A DNA stretch of 64,000 nucleotides. It comes from Motacilla alba alba. Its lineage: Eukaryota; Chordata; Aves; Passeriformes; Motacillidae. Position numbers and translations under genes: made by a program. This document shows, piece after piece, positions 27,106 through 39,700 of this stretch (position 1 is its first letter; each line of letters opens with the position of its first letter). The notes below the pieces were generated by a model. That model had not been told where the DNA came from and did no database searches. It was given only the letters and a program-made list of their open reading frames with translations. The stretch lies in assembly GCF_015832195.1 (NCBI RefSeq), contig NC_052030.1, positions 8,017,439 to 8,081,438 of the forward strand, written 5' to 3'.

Positions 27106-29920
27106 CTCTGAACTCCAAACTCCTCCTGTCCCCAGGAGCAGTTTGCTCTCAAATCATAACAATTTTATTTATAACAACTTGTGAGACTTCCCAGGGGCAG
27201 CTGAGCTGAGCTGGGGGTTTGTCCAGCTGAGCTGTCTGGCTATCCCCTCTGAGCACAGCACAAATCCACACCCAAATGTTCACACCCAGTGCTTGGTCCT
27301 GCCCCAGCTCTGGGGAACTGCTCTGGGAGGGGACACAGATTTTTCGGGGAAACTCATGGTCTGAGTCTGAATCTCCATTGATCCAACTGTAGGTTACTTT
27401 TCAGCTTCCTCGAGCAGCTGCATAAGCTCTCCTAGTAATATTGAGGGGAAAAGAAAGAATTATTGCACAGCTCCACATTCTGTGATATACTCAGTGTGCA
27501 GCAGGAGTGTGATGGGATGTCAGCAGCACTTCTTATGCACCTGTAGAGACATTACTTTCCCTGCAGGTTGGTGAAGGGAGGAAACCTCTCAAAGGCCTGA
27601 ATGAAGCCTGAGCTAAGGCTCTGCTGTCACTGTGCTCTGATTTCCTATTTCCCATTTTGTCAGACAAGGGGAGGAAAGCCACCTGCTTTACTCAGGAATA
27701 TTTTCTAGCTGTTTCACAGAGAGATGATTCTAAATGCAAGGGTGGGTGTGAGAAATGAAGTATTTCAGCAAGTAACTGTTCAATTTTGCAAGCAGTACTG
27801 AAGCAGTTTTGGGCTGTGGGATACCTGAGTCAATATGGCCAAAGCAAAGAGCTCCAGAGCAAATGGCAGCAGCAGAACAGGGAATACTGAGAGTAGAATA
27901 GCATTGTTTTGTTATTCATGGTGGCTACAGATAAATTTGCTGAGGAAATACCAAATGCAGAAAGCTAGAATTCAAAGAGGAGAATGAAATCAAAATGATC
28001 CTGTGGAAATTACTGATCTGCTTTGCCTCAAAGGGATTTGAAACCATTGCCTCTTACCTCAGCAATAAAGCATCAGGGGTAGTATATGAAATATGCTCAG
28101 TTTGACCTAGACCTATTACCTAGACACCAGCTCTTCATTGTCTCACCCCAAATTCCCTTCCCTCCTTCAGGCAGTGGACAGACTCTATTCTCTTTATCAC
28201 TTCTAAGAAATGCTTTTTTCTTTCTGTGTTCAGGCAGGTTTCCTATCTAGACTGTCATGCCTTCAAATAAAAAATATTATAGTTTCCTCTCAGTGTCTTT
28301 AAAATTGGCATAATTCTGCCTGACCCAGACACAATTACAAATGCCGAAACCATCTTTCTGATTCTCACTTTGCCTGTTTTCCTGGGAGCTCCTTCAAGTC
28401 GGGGCTCTCTTTTCACATTCTCCTGCTAAGGGATTATTAGGGTAAGATTAGGCTGACCAAAAGAAGTAGATGGGGAGGGGAGAAGATTGTCCCCTTTTTT
28501 GTCCCCTTGTGTCATCTCCCAGATGTGTTTGCATCTGAACAAATAACAGGGGACAAACTCTCCCTAGATATTGATGTGGAAAACATGGAAAAACTCACTA
28601 TTGTGCACGGTTTACTAATGTGAAATAGTTGTTTGGGGAATGTGCTGTTTGCCAGAGAGGGACCTGGTCAGAGCTGCTGTGCTTTTTGCAAGTGCAGAGC
28701 CCAGAGCAGCAGGCAGCAAACGCTTTGCTGAGCTATCGTTTGCCCCAGCTCAGCACCACGCCTGTTCTACAACCCGTGCAGCAAACCTCACCTGCCCAGT
28801 GCTGTGGCTCACATTCAAAAGCTTGATGTATTGCACACAAGGTCCAACCCATAAAGGCTGCGTTGCACAGCTCATTTGGTGTCGTTCTGAGAAGCATCAC
28901 TCAGCTGCTGGCAGTGAGAGCCCTGAAAACAATGCTTCATTCTGCATCTCAGCCCTTTGGAAGGTGGGGAAGATTTACTGCCTGCACATAATGAGGATGG
29001 GTGAAGTTGTATCCTAGGAAATGGGATGGAGGCAGTGAGCTTGAGGGATGAGCAGCCCTGGGGTCACCTGGGTGTTCCCACGGGCGTGATCAAATTGAGA
29101 TGAATCAGAGTCACTCTGCCTCCCCACTCAGTCGTGGTCCCGTGCAAGAGCTGAACCTCTCTGTGATGCAGCATCTTCCAAACACTGGGGCATCTACGAG
29201 ATGCCCTTGGAGATGGGCTGAAGGGGACACAAAGAAACTTGTAAAGGTTTTTTTTCAGTTCATCAATACTTGAAGGGAGTTGAAAGGAAAAAACATTTCC
29301 AGAAAAATAACTTCTCCTCATGAGTCAGTTGAATGTCATTGAAAGGTTCTGTCTGTTATCTCCAGGTGATTGGCACCTCCTGCTCTGGATTGAAGGAAGC
29401 TCTCTGTTCATATTAACATAACTTTTATCCTTTTGTCACTTTTGAAGTCCCTGTGGACTTTAATTTTTGCTTTAGACACGGTGAACTTTATTATAATTTC
29501 ATTTGAAGAAAATAATGAAAGGGACTTGCTAGAGAAGTGTCCTATTTCCTCAGGACTCCTGGGTTCAATGACCAAGACCTCCAGTTGTCTTTCAACAATT
29601 CACACTTGGTTTTTGCTATGCATTACATTCTCTTTATGGATACTAGATGTAAATGGTAAATATTCATCCTCTGCAGGAGCTGTGTTGCACTTTTTGCCAT
29701 GTGGCTGCCCATCTGTGGGAGGCAGAGTGCAGTCTGTGCTCCACTGCAGCACCTGGGCAGTGTTTTGTAAAAGGGGAATTGTTCAAACAGGGTATGGGAG
29801 CTGTTGTGGGATGTGCTGGGAGATGGGCAGGGACTTCCCATGTGTTGGGTGTCATGATTTGAATGCGAGGGCAGGAGCACAGAACGGTTGTGTTAAAATG
29901 GAACTTCAGGAGCTGCAGTG

Positions 29921-30178
29921 ACAGGACAAGGGGGAATGGCTCCAAACTGAAAGAGGGTAGGTTTAGATCAGGTGTTTGGAAGAAATTCTCTACTGTGAGG
30001 GTGCTGAGGCCCTGGCACAGAGAAGCCATGGCTGTCCCTGGATCCCTGGAAGTGTCCAGGTTGGACAGGGCTTGGAGGAACCTGAGATAGTGGAAGGTGT
30101 CCCTGCCCATGGCAGGGGTTTGGAATGAGATGGGCTTTAAGGTCCCTTCCAACCTAAACCCTTTTGTGGTTCTGTAAC
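29921..30178 (+). mobile_element. CR1 LINE 3' end (5'-truncated)
   Basis: About 258 bases matching the CR1 3' end: a 'gggtaggtttaga' block, 'gaagaaattct..actgtgagggtg', 'gaggccctggcacag', 'ggatccctggaagtgtccagg', 'gacagggcttggagg', 'agtggaaggtgtccctgccc', 'atggcagggg', then 'ctttaaggtcccttccaacc' and an octamer-like tail. It is the best preserved CR1 copy in the window. It lacks the reverse-transcriptase part entirely. The block 'gcccagagaag' is shortened. CR1 of this kind is strong evidence for a bird genome. Confidence 0.92.
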
Positions 30179-31138
30179 TTGGTTATCTCTGATTCTGGGA
30201 ACTACTCAGATGAACAGTTGTGGTAAAATAGTATTTTGCACAAGGAGCTTGCCTGAAATGGAGTAAAAATATGAGGAAAGTAAGAATATTTGGCTCCATG
30301 GCACAGTTCTTCTAAGCCAGTAAAATTTAAGGAAGCAAAAAAGGTCTCATAATGGGTACATCCCTGTTCCCTGATTATTTTCCGCAGGTTATTTGGAATG
30401 AAATGCAGTAAAAAACTGAGAGTACCTGAAAATCACTCCACTGTCTGTAAAACTTATGACAGACACTTTTCATTTAATTCATTCAGGAAATCGATGTGTC
30501 TTACAGAATCATTTGACTGTGGTTGGCAGGGAAATGATAAATATACATGAAAACAGAATTGGATTAATAATTTTTGACAGGTAATATAATGCAGCTGTTG
30601 CTGAATGATATTAACAAGAGAAGGCATGTTAAGTCCCAGTGTCAGAGTAAGGCTAGGTGGTTATAATGTCTGAATAAATTTCCCGCTTTGACTGAAGACT
30701 TCGGATGGCAGATGGAGATCGACAATATAAAGTTCCATTAAAAAGTCCTTTGCTTTGCTAATTCTTGACTCTTTTACTGGTCAGTAGTCTGCTCATCGAT
30801 CTTGGCTGACTGAAATAGAATTTCCCCATTCTGTCTGCCTGAGCCAATAGATTTCATTTGCAATATACTGAGTTTTGAAAAAATGGGAAACTTCACCCTC
30901 CTGAGAGCAGCATCCCAAAGAAGGCTGTGGTCATCTGGGCAGGGCAGCATATCTCTTTTAGCTTCCTTCTTTCCCAACTAAGACTGAGATTTTTAGATTT
31001 CTTTCTTCGAGATTTTACAAAAATGATTGTAAATTAATATGAAAGACAAAATTTTCTTTGTCAGATGTCACATTGGGATTTTTGCAGTTTTTCTCTTCCA
31101 GATTCTCCAGATTCTTTGTTCCCCTTCTTTTGATTTTC

Positions 31139-31156
31139 TTTTTTTTTTTTTTTTTT
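31139..31156 (+). repeat. Poly-T run (18 T) in a pyrimidine-rich stretch
   Basis: Eighteen T flanked by pyrimidine-rich DNA (ttttgattttc before, cttttcctaacccc after). On the minus strand it gives a poly-Lys open frame that is not a gene. Confidence 0.85.
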
Positions 31157-31779
31157 CTTTTCCTAACCCCCTGGGCCATTTGTCTCTCAGCTTTCCCTTG
31201 AGCGAGATTTTTTTTGTCCCTAAATAATGCAAAGCAATCAGAACTCACTTTAACCTACCTATGAATACCCCGTGGAAAAGGATTATCACATGTGCTGTTT
31301 CTTCCTAAAGACAGAGAGGTGGAGGTAATCGCATTTTGACACTGTTCATGGAGTGATGAGACAAAAACATGCAGTGGGAGTTTTTCTGTAGATGGTCCTG
31401 TCTACACCCAGCAGCCACAGAGCATCTCCATGCAGAACCTGCTGGCTGAAACTGCCATCTCATGGTGGGGTGTGTTAGTTTTGGTTGTCTGCTAAAGGCT
31501 GAGAATTGCTGCCAGCAATGAAATGACTGGGATGCAGAAAAGGACCTGGTTCAATACTTTTTATACCAGTTAGAAACAGTTAACATGGGGAGAGGCTGGA
31601 ATTAATTGAACTGTTCAGCCATAGCTCATCCACTGCTCTGTCACGAAACCATCAGAGCTGCCATTTTATTACTCAGCCAGGGCCTGGATGAATATTTTAA
31701 TGAGACAGAGGAGATAAAGAGGCAAGGAATATAATAGGTAGCACTGGAATGATACAACTCTTATTATAGCTTGTTTCAA

Positions 31780-31990
31780 AGATTATTTTAATTTAATTGA
31801 TCAATTAGATAAAATTATATACCAGCGCGCTGCTGGCACAGGCTTGGGTGGGTGCTACCAGAATTTGTAATGTCCATCATATCAGTCACAGATATCTTTA
31901 AAGTGATTTACGTGATGGAAAAGAATGTTTTTAATTAGAGTACTGCTTGTTATCTTTGCAGGATTATTTAAAAGAGCACTGGGAACGGCA
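31780..31990. promoter_or_regulatory. AT-rich homeodomain-motif region, candidate enhancer
   Basis: It contains a perfect 12-base palindrome AATTGATCAATT (31,795-31,806) next to TAATTT and AATTAGA words, then GCGCGC at 31,825-31,830. Further along are TTACGTGA-like and TTTTTAATTAGAG sequences. The mix of homeodomain-type TAAT motifs and retained CpGs is typical of conserved developmental enhancers, but conservation cannot be judged from one sequence. Confidence 0.25.
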
Positions 31991-32523
31991 GCTTGATAAT
32001 GTCCCTGTAAGAAATAATCTGCCAAGTGTATAATCCATAGATCTTGAGATAGACACATTTTGACTGGCTTTACAGCTTCACACAGCCACCTTTGCAGTGA
32101 TTAGAAATAAAATCACATCAGGAGACTAACCTTCATACCCAGGTTTAATTGCTATCAGTTAGAAAGGGTTTTTTTCCTAACATGTGATTTGTTTTCCCCT
32201 TCTTCTTGTCATATCCATCTTTATTCTTTCAACACTTAGCAACAATTTCAGCATAATTTGGTCATGCTAGGCTTTTAATAACATAGTATTTAAAAATAAA
32301 GAGACTTTCTGTTCACAGTTCTCTCTAATCTGGACAGATTCTCCTCTTGTTTTGATAACTTTATAGCCTCTTCCTTTCACCACCTTCCACTGCTGAGTGA
32401 TCTTGATACTCTGAACTGCTAAAATATGGAACATTTTCTGATACTGCTCTTCTACAGAAATGGCACCTTTCAGTGTCATTTCAAAGCCTTTCTGAACAGA
32501 GCTTCAGCATCCTGTGTATTAGG

Positions 32524-32557
32524 AAAACATCATTACCAGGCAAACATCATAACCAGG
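32524..32557 (+). repeat. Tandem duplication of a 17-bp unit
   Basis: Two copies of aaacatcattaccagg-type sequence, with one substitution at the copy start and one inside ('catcat' followed by 'taccagg' versus 'aaccagg'), then a partial third 'caaact'. Local slippage only. Confidence 0.8.
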
Positions 32558-33184
32558 CAAACTACTGATATCCAATTAAATGAAATGTTTTCAGAAAATA
32601 TCTAATTTTTTTCTAGCAATTCTTTGTCTTTTATTCAGAAGGAACAGCTCCAAACTCTCTTTTTACCCAGCTTTTAATGTCACCTTCTTTAGCTTTTGTG
32701 TCTAATAGATGCCAGTGTTTTGCAAATGTACATTTGACAAGAATGAAAAACGCTTTGTTCAACTTCTGCCCAAGAAAGGAAAAAAAAACTAAATTGTCTA
32801 ACTAATCCTAATTCTGGCAGTTCTGCTGCAGCAGAGAAGACACTTGCCTTAAGTAGCACAAAACATATGATAAACAGAGCTAAAGATGGGTGTGTGTGCT
32901 CTGGGTGACTGATGTCAGTCAAATCCTGGCCTGAGAGAGCAGCTGGAAGAGGAGGTTCTGTGCTGAGCACTGAAATATTCCTGCAGGGCTGAAGTCTTCC
33001 CTGGCCTTCAGCTCTCCGTGCTGCACGTTCCCAGGAACACAGGAGATTGATATTTTCTGGTAACTCTTGGGAAGCATTCAGCTGGGTAACAGGGCAGACA
33101 TCCTGCTCAGGAGCTCACTCAGTGCTCCCGTGTGTCCAGTTTGAGCTGCAATGAGCTGAGCTCCTCGCCAGATCTCGGGGTCTC

Positions 33185-33798
33185 TGTGGTCAAGATGACC
33201 CCAAGACGTGTTAGAGATTCTCTTTTTCCCAGCCTGGCAGTCAAAGAAGGAGTCAGGATTCTTCAGCTGTGGTTTTCAAGGTTGTTTATTTTCTCTTATC
33301 TAGTGCATTCTTTCTCTGACCTGCTGAGGTCCATTCAGCAGGTCAGTTCATGGCACACTGACTGCCTTTAGGGTGGTGTTGTCTTTTTATACTAAAAACC
33401 ACGTGTGCTTTATTTACAATTATTTCCCAATACCTATCACCTATGTTAGACAGTCCATCTCTACTCTAAACCAATCCAAAAGTGCCACCATCACCCAGAA
33501 GATGGAGGCTAAGAAGAAGGAGAAAGAAGGACAAACCACGCCCAAATTCCTCCATCTTGTCCTTTGAACTCCCATCCTAAAAACCCCAAAATTCTACTTT
33601 TCACCCTGTGACAAACTAACTATCATTCTACTTAAACTTTCATGGCTTGTAAAGCCTCATATAAGGTTGGTAATTTTCTCCATGGGTTAAAATCAAAGGC
33701 ACAGGGGTCTTGGGCTCTGTGCCAAGGTCTCTGAGCCCCCTGCCAGGGGCTCAAGCCATCCAGGGCAGCCAGAGGGATGTCCTGAGTTCTGACAGCCA
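33185..33798 (-). mobile_element. Probable solo LTR of an endogenous retrovirus, minus orientation (limits approximate)
   Basis: Read on the minus strand the region has the layout of an LTR: a TATAAAAAG box at 33,391-33,383, then about 100 bases further an AATAAA signal at 33,290-33,285, with the expected short R/U5 after it. I recognise the sequence as resembling a common passerine ERV LTR (blocks such as 'ggaggctaagaagaag', 'aaattcctccatcttg' and 'cctatcacctatgttagac'). No gag, pol or env remnant flanks it, so it is likely a solo LTR left by recombination. I could place neither the termini nor a target-site duplication securely; the ends given are the best TG…CA candidates. Open frames within it are incidental. 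Confidence 0.6.
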
Positions 33799-36700
33799 GG
33801 CACGCAGGACAAATGATGTGCTGCAGTTTGAGTGCCCCTGCCAAGAATGCAAAGCAGGGGAGGATTCTGCCCTGGATTCTGCCGTTTGCCTGGTTTTGAG
33901 ATGTTGATGTGATCAGAGTGGAGAGTTGCCAAGGCAGAGCAAGGCAAGTGCCTGCTGCTTCCAGTCCTCTGTGTTGTGTGCATGTGATTTGAAGCATGCA
34001 ACCATGCAAATCTTCTGGGTTTGAGGCACTCAGGGAACCTGTGCAAATGTTGGGACTCTCCCTGCATCACAGGGCAGCCCAAACTCCATCCAGGACATCA
34101 GGGTTCCAAGATGAAACTGTCTTTTCTCATTCTGAGCTTTTTCCCTTACCTTGCACAGAGTAAAGCAAAGGATGGCACAAGACAGCCATGGGCTAATCGA
34201 GCTGTGACCTGGCTTGTTCTTCCAGCAGATTGTAAGATGAGATGTATGCATACTGCTGGGGTTTTTAGGGCAAAAATATACATTTCTTGCCAATTTATTC
34301 AGCTTTCATTATTTCTTCAGGGAGAACAAGATGGGTTGAGGAGAAGAACCTGAGGATGAAATTGTTTCTAACAAATGTTCTACATTTGCTGTGTGGTGTT
34401 GTGAAATAGGGCAGGCATTTGCACGTAGGACACTGAGATGGGGGAAAACCTAGAGGAGATGTCTGTGTTTGTTCTCCAAGTCCACAGCAGCTCCAGGAAT
34501 CTGTGTAAGTTTTCATGAATCATGTGCTTTAACCAGATCTAGTTTAATGCTGAAGAAGAGCCAGGCTGTGGTGGAGCCCTGCAGGAACTCTTGTCCTGCT
34601 CTTTTTTGGGGTGTTACTGCTCAGCTCTGTGTCCTGCTTTTCCTGAGCAGGAATACAACCTGGAAGGTGTCTCCATGAGAGCAGCCTGTAGGATCAGACA
34701 AGGGATGGGGAGTCAGGAGCTGGGTCTGCAGCACCATTCTTTCCCCAGGCCCCTCACTTTGTGCCAGTCCTACACTGAGCAAAGGCTCAGTCCAGGTCAT
34801 GGTTAATGATGAGGTGAGTGTCACTTTTGGTTAAGTTTGATGCTTTTTTAAAGATTTCAGGCAAAGCATGAGATATGCTGGGTCCCTGAAAACAAGAAAA
34901 CACACAAACCCCCCTCATGTCCATCTTTAAAATAATATGAGTCATGTATCTGATTTATGAAAAATGTATAAATGTGACTTGGGAACAGCTTGTGCTTTCA
35001 CACTAAATAAAAGGAGAAGACAGAAGAAGGAACTTGAATGTCTGTGAGCATACTCATGTATACAAATGACTGTCATAAATCTTTTTGCATGATTGCTTTG
35101 CTTTGTGGCATCTCTTTGGGGAGTTCTGCAGGGAAAAAGAAGCCCCGCAGTTTGGGAAACTGGAAAAAAAAATGCAGGAGAAATTGGATTTGCTGATATA
35201 ATTATGCAATTCATCTAGAACATATTTGGTCTGCTAATGAGAATGGAAAGGGAAAGCCTCAGTAGTGCTGTTGGTTTAAGGGAATTGAATTTAAAGACCA
35301 AACATCCTGGGTGAGACTGCTGCAGCCTCAGGAGGCAGGGCTGGCTCTGGAGGGAGATGGAGACAAACCCTGCTAGTGTCTCATGACTGAGGAAAGAAAA
35401 TACTTTATTCTTGCAGGATGGGCTGGGGAGAAAGCAGATTTCTCAGCTGGCATAAATCTGCCTTGCTGCTCGTTCACATTGCCTGCAGATGGGTGCACAG
35501 CATCCTCAGCTTGGGTCTAAAGTCACTCCTCATTGCAGTGCAGCTCCATCAGCCCAGAGTTCAGGGTAGGATGCAGAGCTCCCCAGAAAGGCAAGAGGAA
35601 CCTGGGAGAGCTCATCTCCCCAGGGGTTAGTGCTGCCATGGCCACAGGGGATCCTGAGGCTCCTCTCTGACTGCAGCAGCTCTGAGTTCCTCAAAGCACT
35701 GCTCCCCTTTCTCCCCAGGCTGGAGGGTGAGTGATTCTTAGTGATCCTTCTGCTCTGTGAAGTAGGAGAAAGTGAATGAGATCATTCAGAAAGATGGCAG
35801 AGAGAAGAAATGAGCAGAAAGACAATGGAAAATGAAGAGCAAAACTGTTCATGACCTTCTAATGTGGTTAATAGTGTTGTGCTTTTGCAGCAAAGCTCCA
35901 TCTCCTGCAGGGGGGAAGGTCTTCCTCAGCAGACCCAGGCTAAGGAAGTGTGACTGGCAGCTCTGTGCCTTGTTCCTGCCTCTGACTGTGTGGTCCTGGT
36001 GTTGCCCTGAGCTGTAGATCCCACTGTTGCTTGCAGATAATCTTGCTGGGGACTGGGGCATACCTGAGAGGTTATCAGTAGTTTGCAGAGAAATGCCTGT
36101 TAATTGGCTGGGCTTTTGCAAGCTTGTGAAATAGTTAAATCATATAGAAAGAGTGTTAATAGCCATAATCAATATTAATGATTAAAAAAACCCTGTTAAA
36201 GCTATGACAAAGTATCCCTCAGAAGGATATTTGGATAGCAAGGAAGGGTTCACTCTGATGGTGCTGAGGACATTTTGCAAACCATGGTGGATGGGATTTT
36301 CTCTTCTGTGAGAGGGCATATGTATGTGAGACAGAACAGCTCAGAGCAGCACTGGGGATAGGCCCTGGTGCCTGTCCTGAAATGAAATGCCTGTGAACAG
36401 TGCCAGCAGTTCCAGCCAGGCTGATCTGTGCTGCTCCTCTCTCAGCAGCCATCTGCCTCCAGAGCTCTGTGCTGAGCTGGCGGCCAGCTGGCCATGGGCA
36501 CACCCCAGCTCCAGACCCCTCAGCTCCCCGGGACCTCTGCTGCCTTTGGGGCTGAAGAGCTGCTCAGACTTCCAAGAAGGCGTAACTCCAGAGAAACTCT
36601 CTCCTTTGTATTCAGTGAGAAGAGCAGTAACCACAAGGAAATGCCACTGCCTTTTCATTCTGTCATTGAACATTCTGTCATGCAAAAGGGAAGGAAAGCA

Positions 36701-39700
36701 AAGATTACAGCAGAGGTGCTGTTTGTATGGGGGAAGCAAAGTCCTCAGCTGCTACGTGCTATTGTGGTTTTATTTTTTTAAGGAGCTACTTACACTAAAA
36801 GCAAAAATAATTGTCTTTGATAGATATTTGTACCTTGCAGTTGAAAGCCTCTTGAATTTTGAAAGCCAGTAGAGAGTCCCTTTGCCTTCCTTCACAGGGT
36901 TTTTGAAGTAACCATGAGATTCATGTTGAAAAGGGAGCCACAGGACCTACTTTGTGGTTTTCTCATGCTGTGCTCAGTTCCTCCATGCACAGCATTTGTT
37001 TGCTCTGGCAGTTCCCAGCAGAGCCAGGCCTGGGCTGTCTCCTGTTAGCAGGGGCAAGCAGAGCCAGCCTTGGTTCATCTACCAAGGCATTTGTCTGAGA
37101 CTTTAAATTCTCCTCTAAGTCCCAACTGCAGCTGTTGGAAATCTGTCTCCTCTCTGCCTCTCTGGCAAAAGGAGCACAGCCTCTGAAGAACTTGGGTCTG
37201 GCCAGGCTACCTGTGAGCAGCCACCTGGTGTGAGAAGCAATATTTTGGCCCAGAGGCTTTTGCTAAAGGCAGGGAACCACGTTCCAGTGCTTTGTAGAAC
37301 AGAGTAGCAGAGGAGAGGGTGGGATGTATCTTGCTGTAAATGTCATTCTGTACTCTTTTGAAATAATCTTTGATAACTCAGAGAAAGGTGCAGCTGTGCC
37401 TTTCATTGAACAGTGATGAGTGTGGTGGAAACTGCTTATCCCTACTGATGCAGGCTTTTCTTTTCCATTAATAGCCATCCCTCTCCCAGGCTGGGCTGCC
37501 CAGGGCTCACTGAATTCCTGTGCTCAGCAGCCAGGATGGAAACTGTGCCACCAGCAGTTCTTGCTGCTGTCATCCTGTTTTCCATGGGGTGTATAACATT
37601 AGCAACTGGATGCAGCAGGATTTGGTGGGTTATTTCCCTGAGCTGGAATCTGTCTAATCTGCCCTTTCCTCAGGCCTCCCTGCATTGTTATTGGAAGCCA
37701 GGTCTGCTGCAATTTTGCAGGCAGAGGTTAATGGGCTAGATTAGCATTTTATTACTATGATTATCTTATTGTTCTTTGTGTGACATTGACCTGGAGTTTG
37801 AAGTGCTGCATAAAACAACAAGGGGAGAAGAGTCTCACTCATAAAAATAATCTTTAGATTCATTCCAGGCTGGTCCTGCAGGCACTGGAGGCAGTGTGCT
37901 TGTTGCCATTCTCCTTCCCAGGCTGTTCCTGGGAGCATGGTGCTTGTACCACTCTCTCCAGCAAAGTGCCTTGTGTGTGCCTCCTCAGAGCTAGATACAC
38001 CATAATTAGGAAGGGAATTTAAAAGGTTTCAGCAGGAATTTTATAAAGCTCCCAAGTCATTAAGGAATGCAAACAACAAAGAAATGGAGTGACCTTTGTG
38101 CTCTTGAGGCCTGAGATGCTTCTGAAATCCCACTTATTTCTGCTTGGGGCCTGACACAGCAGCTGCCAGTTGCTTGCTCTGCTTGTGGAGCACTTTGGTC
38201 TCTGCCCTACACAATGTTCAGCCCTGCTAGCTTGCACAGCCTCTGGAGGACAGCTCACCACTGCTCCCCTTGGGATGTACCCCTGTGTGCTTTTCAATTT
38301 ATTCGTTGCAAGGCATGTTTGGAACTCCTTGTCCCAGTGCTGTGAAAGTTGACACCATTGAGCACAGAACCTATTATTTTAAAGAAAAACAAAATCTACC
38401 CTCAATCAGATATGAGTTTCTCAGCAGTTTGAAGCACTGAATCTTAATTATGGACTTCAGAGCCTGACTCTGTCAGGGCTGACTACATTTTGGTGTCTTA
38501 GCATAAATATCATAAACTAAATTTTATCTGGTGAGTTATAAGACATTAAGATCTCATTAAGGGTGAACTCTTTACCCTGCAGAAGCCTGTAATGGAATTC
38601 ATGTTGTTTCCCTGTCTGTGAATCATCCTGTGATGATGCTGCTGGCTCTGCTGTAGACTGGATAGAGACTGCTCCAAACAGCAACTGGATGTTTGAAATT
38701 TATCTCCAGATACTCTCAGAGGGGAGTCAGAGGAGCCAACCAGGAAAAAAGGGATTTTTTTAAAAACTATTATTTGAAAACGCAATGATATTCAATTAGT
38801 GTGCAGACTGAGTGTCACAGAGCATTCAAGCAATGTTTTCAGACCCTTTTAGAGATACAGTCCGGAAACCTAGCAAGTGTAAAGCCATTGGACCCATTTC
38901 CTATTGGATTAACTTCCATCTGGGGACAAAAAGTGCAGCATCCACCCAGGAAAAGTAGCAGAGTTTTGCATAGGTTCAGATGGCTATGTTGTGTCAGGGC
39001 AAAGAGAACATGACCCCATATTTCTCTGTGGAAGACAAGAGATGACAAAATAGGACTGTGGTGTGGTTCCTGGCTTTGCTTTGCTAAGCCCAGTGTCCTT
39101 GTCATGTTAGTTTGGAAGGCTGGTGCTTTCTTTACAGCTCTCTGCCTCCAGGAGTACTGTGGGCTGGGGAGAAAAAACCTGCCAGAGGAAGGACTAAACT
39201 CTGCAGCAGATAATGCTGCAGCTGTTGATCATGGATGCAAGAGTCATTATTTTTTATATTTTTTTTAATTAGATAAAGTAGTGGTTGTTTTCCTCTAATG
39301 AAAGACATTTGTCTTTTCACTGAACCTTCAGCCTCCCAATCAAGGTTTTTTTGCCCTGTTTTTAATTCTTTTTTCTTCCCCCTCTTTTCCCCTTGTGCAA
39401 TCAACAACAACAGACCAGGTCTACAGCAGTTTGATGTTTATAAAGTGGTCCAATCATAGCTTCACTTCTGGGCAGGAGTAAATAAATTCATCAAGCAGTT
39501 GATGCTTTTGTGCTGCTGTTATGATAAATGTTGCCATCAATTATACCAGTATGCTCAGACTGCAAGGAGCAGAACTAGCTGCACATGCTGCCTGAGAGGA
39601 ATGACAACAAGACAATTCATGTTCCCTCTCTTTTTGTGCTTTGTATTCACAAGCACAACTCTCCAATTATACTAATTTGTTTGTTTGGATTAGCCAATGG

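Larger units (their letters stand above)
22910..29920. other. Intergenic, no gene recognised
   Basis: Non-coding DNA between the 38-40 bp minisatellite and the CR1 copy. It contains a possible MIR-like remnant (23.9 kb), a T/G-rich patch near 26,540 and the isolated CpG cluster at 27.0 kb. Nothing else is recognised. Confidence 0.75.
30179..33184. other. Intergenic, no gene recognised
   Basis: AT-rich DNA between the CR1 copy and the probable LTR. It includes the poly-T at 31,139, the candidate enhancer around 31.8 kb and a 17-bp duplication at 32,524. Confidence 0.75.

Noticed and set aside
29433..30152. 162-codon frames on both strands at the CR1 copy
   Set aside because: They run partly through the CR1 3' end, which is non-coding in the element, and match no protein family.
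33632..34082. Minus-strand frames of 125-129 codons at the probable LTR
   Set aside because: They overlap the LTR-like region and resemble no retroviral protein; chance open frames.
36341..36872. Overlapping 132- and 161-codon frames on opposite strands in a slightly GC-richer patch
   Set aside because: No domain, no plausible splice structure, and the two strands are equally open. Non-coding DNA with fewer stops is the simpler reading.
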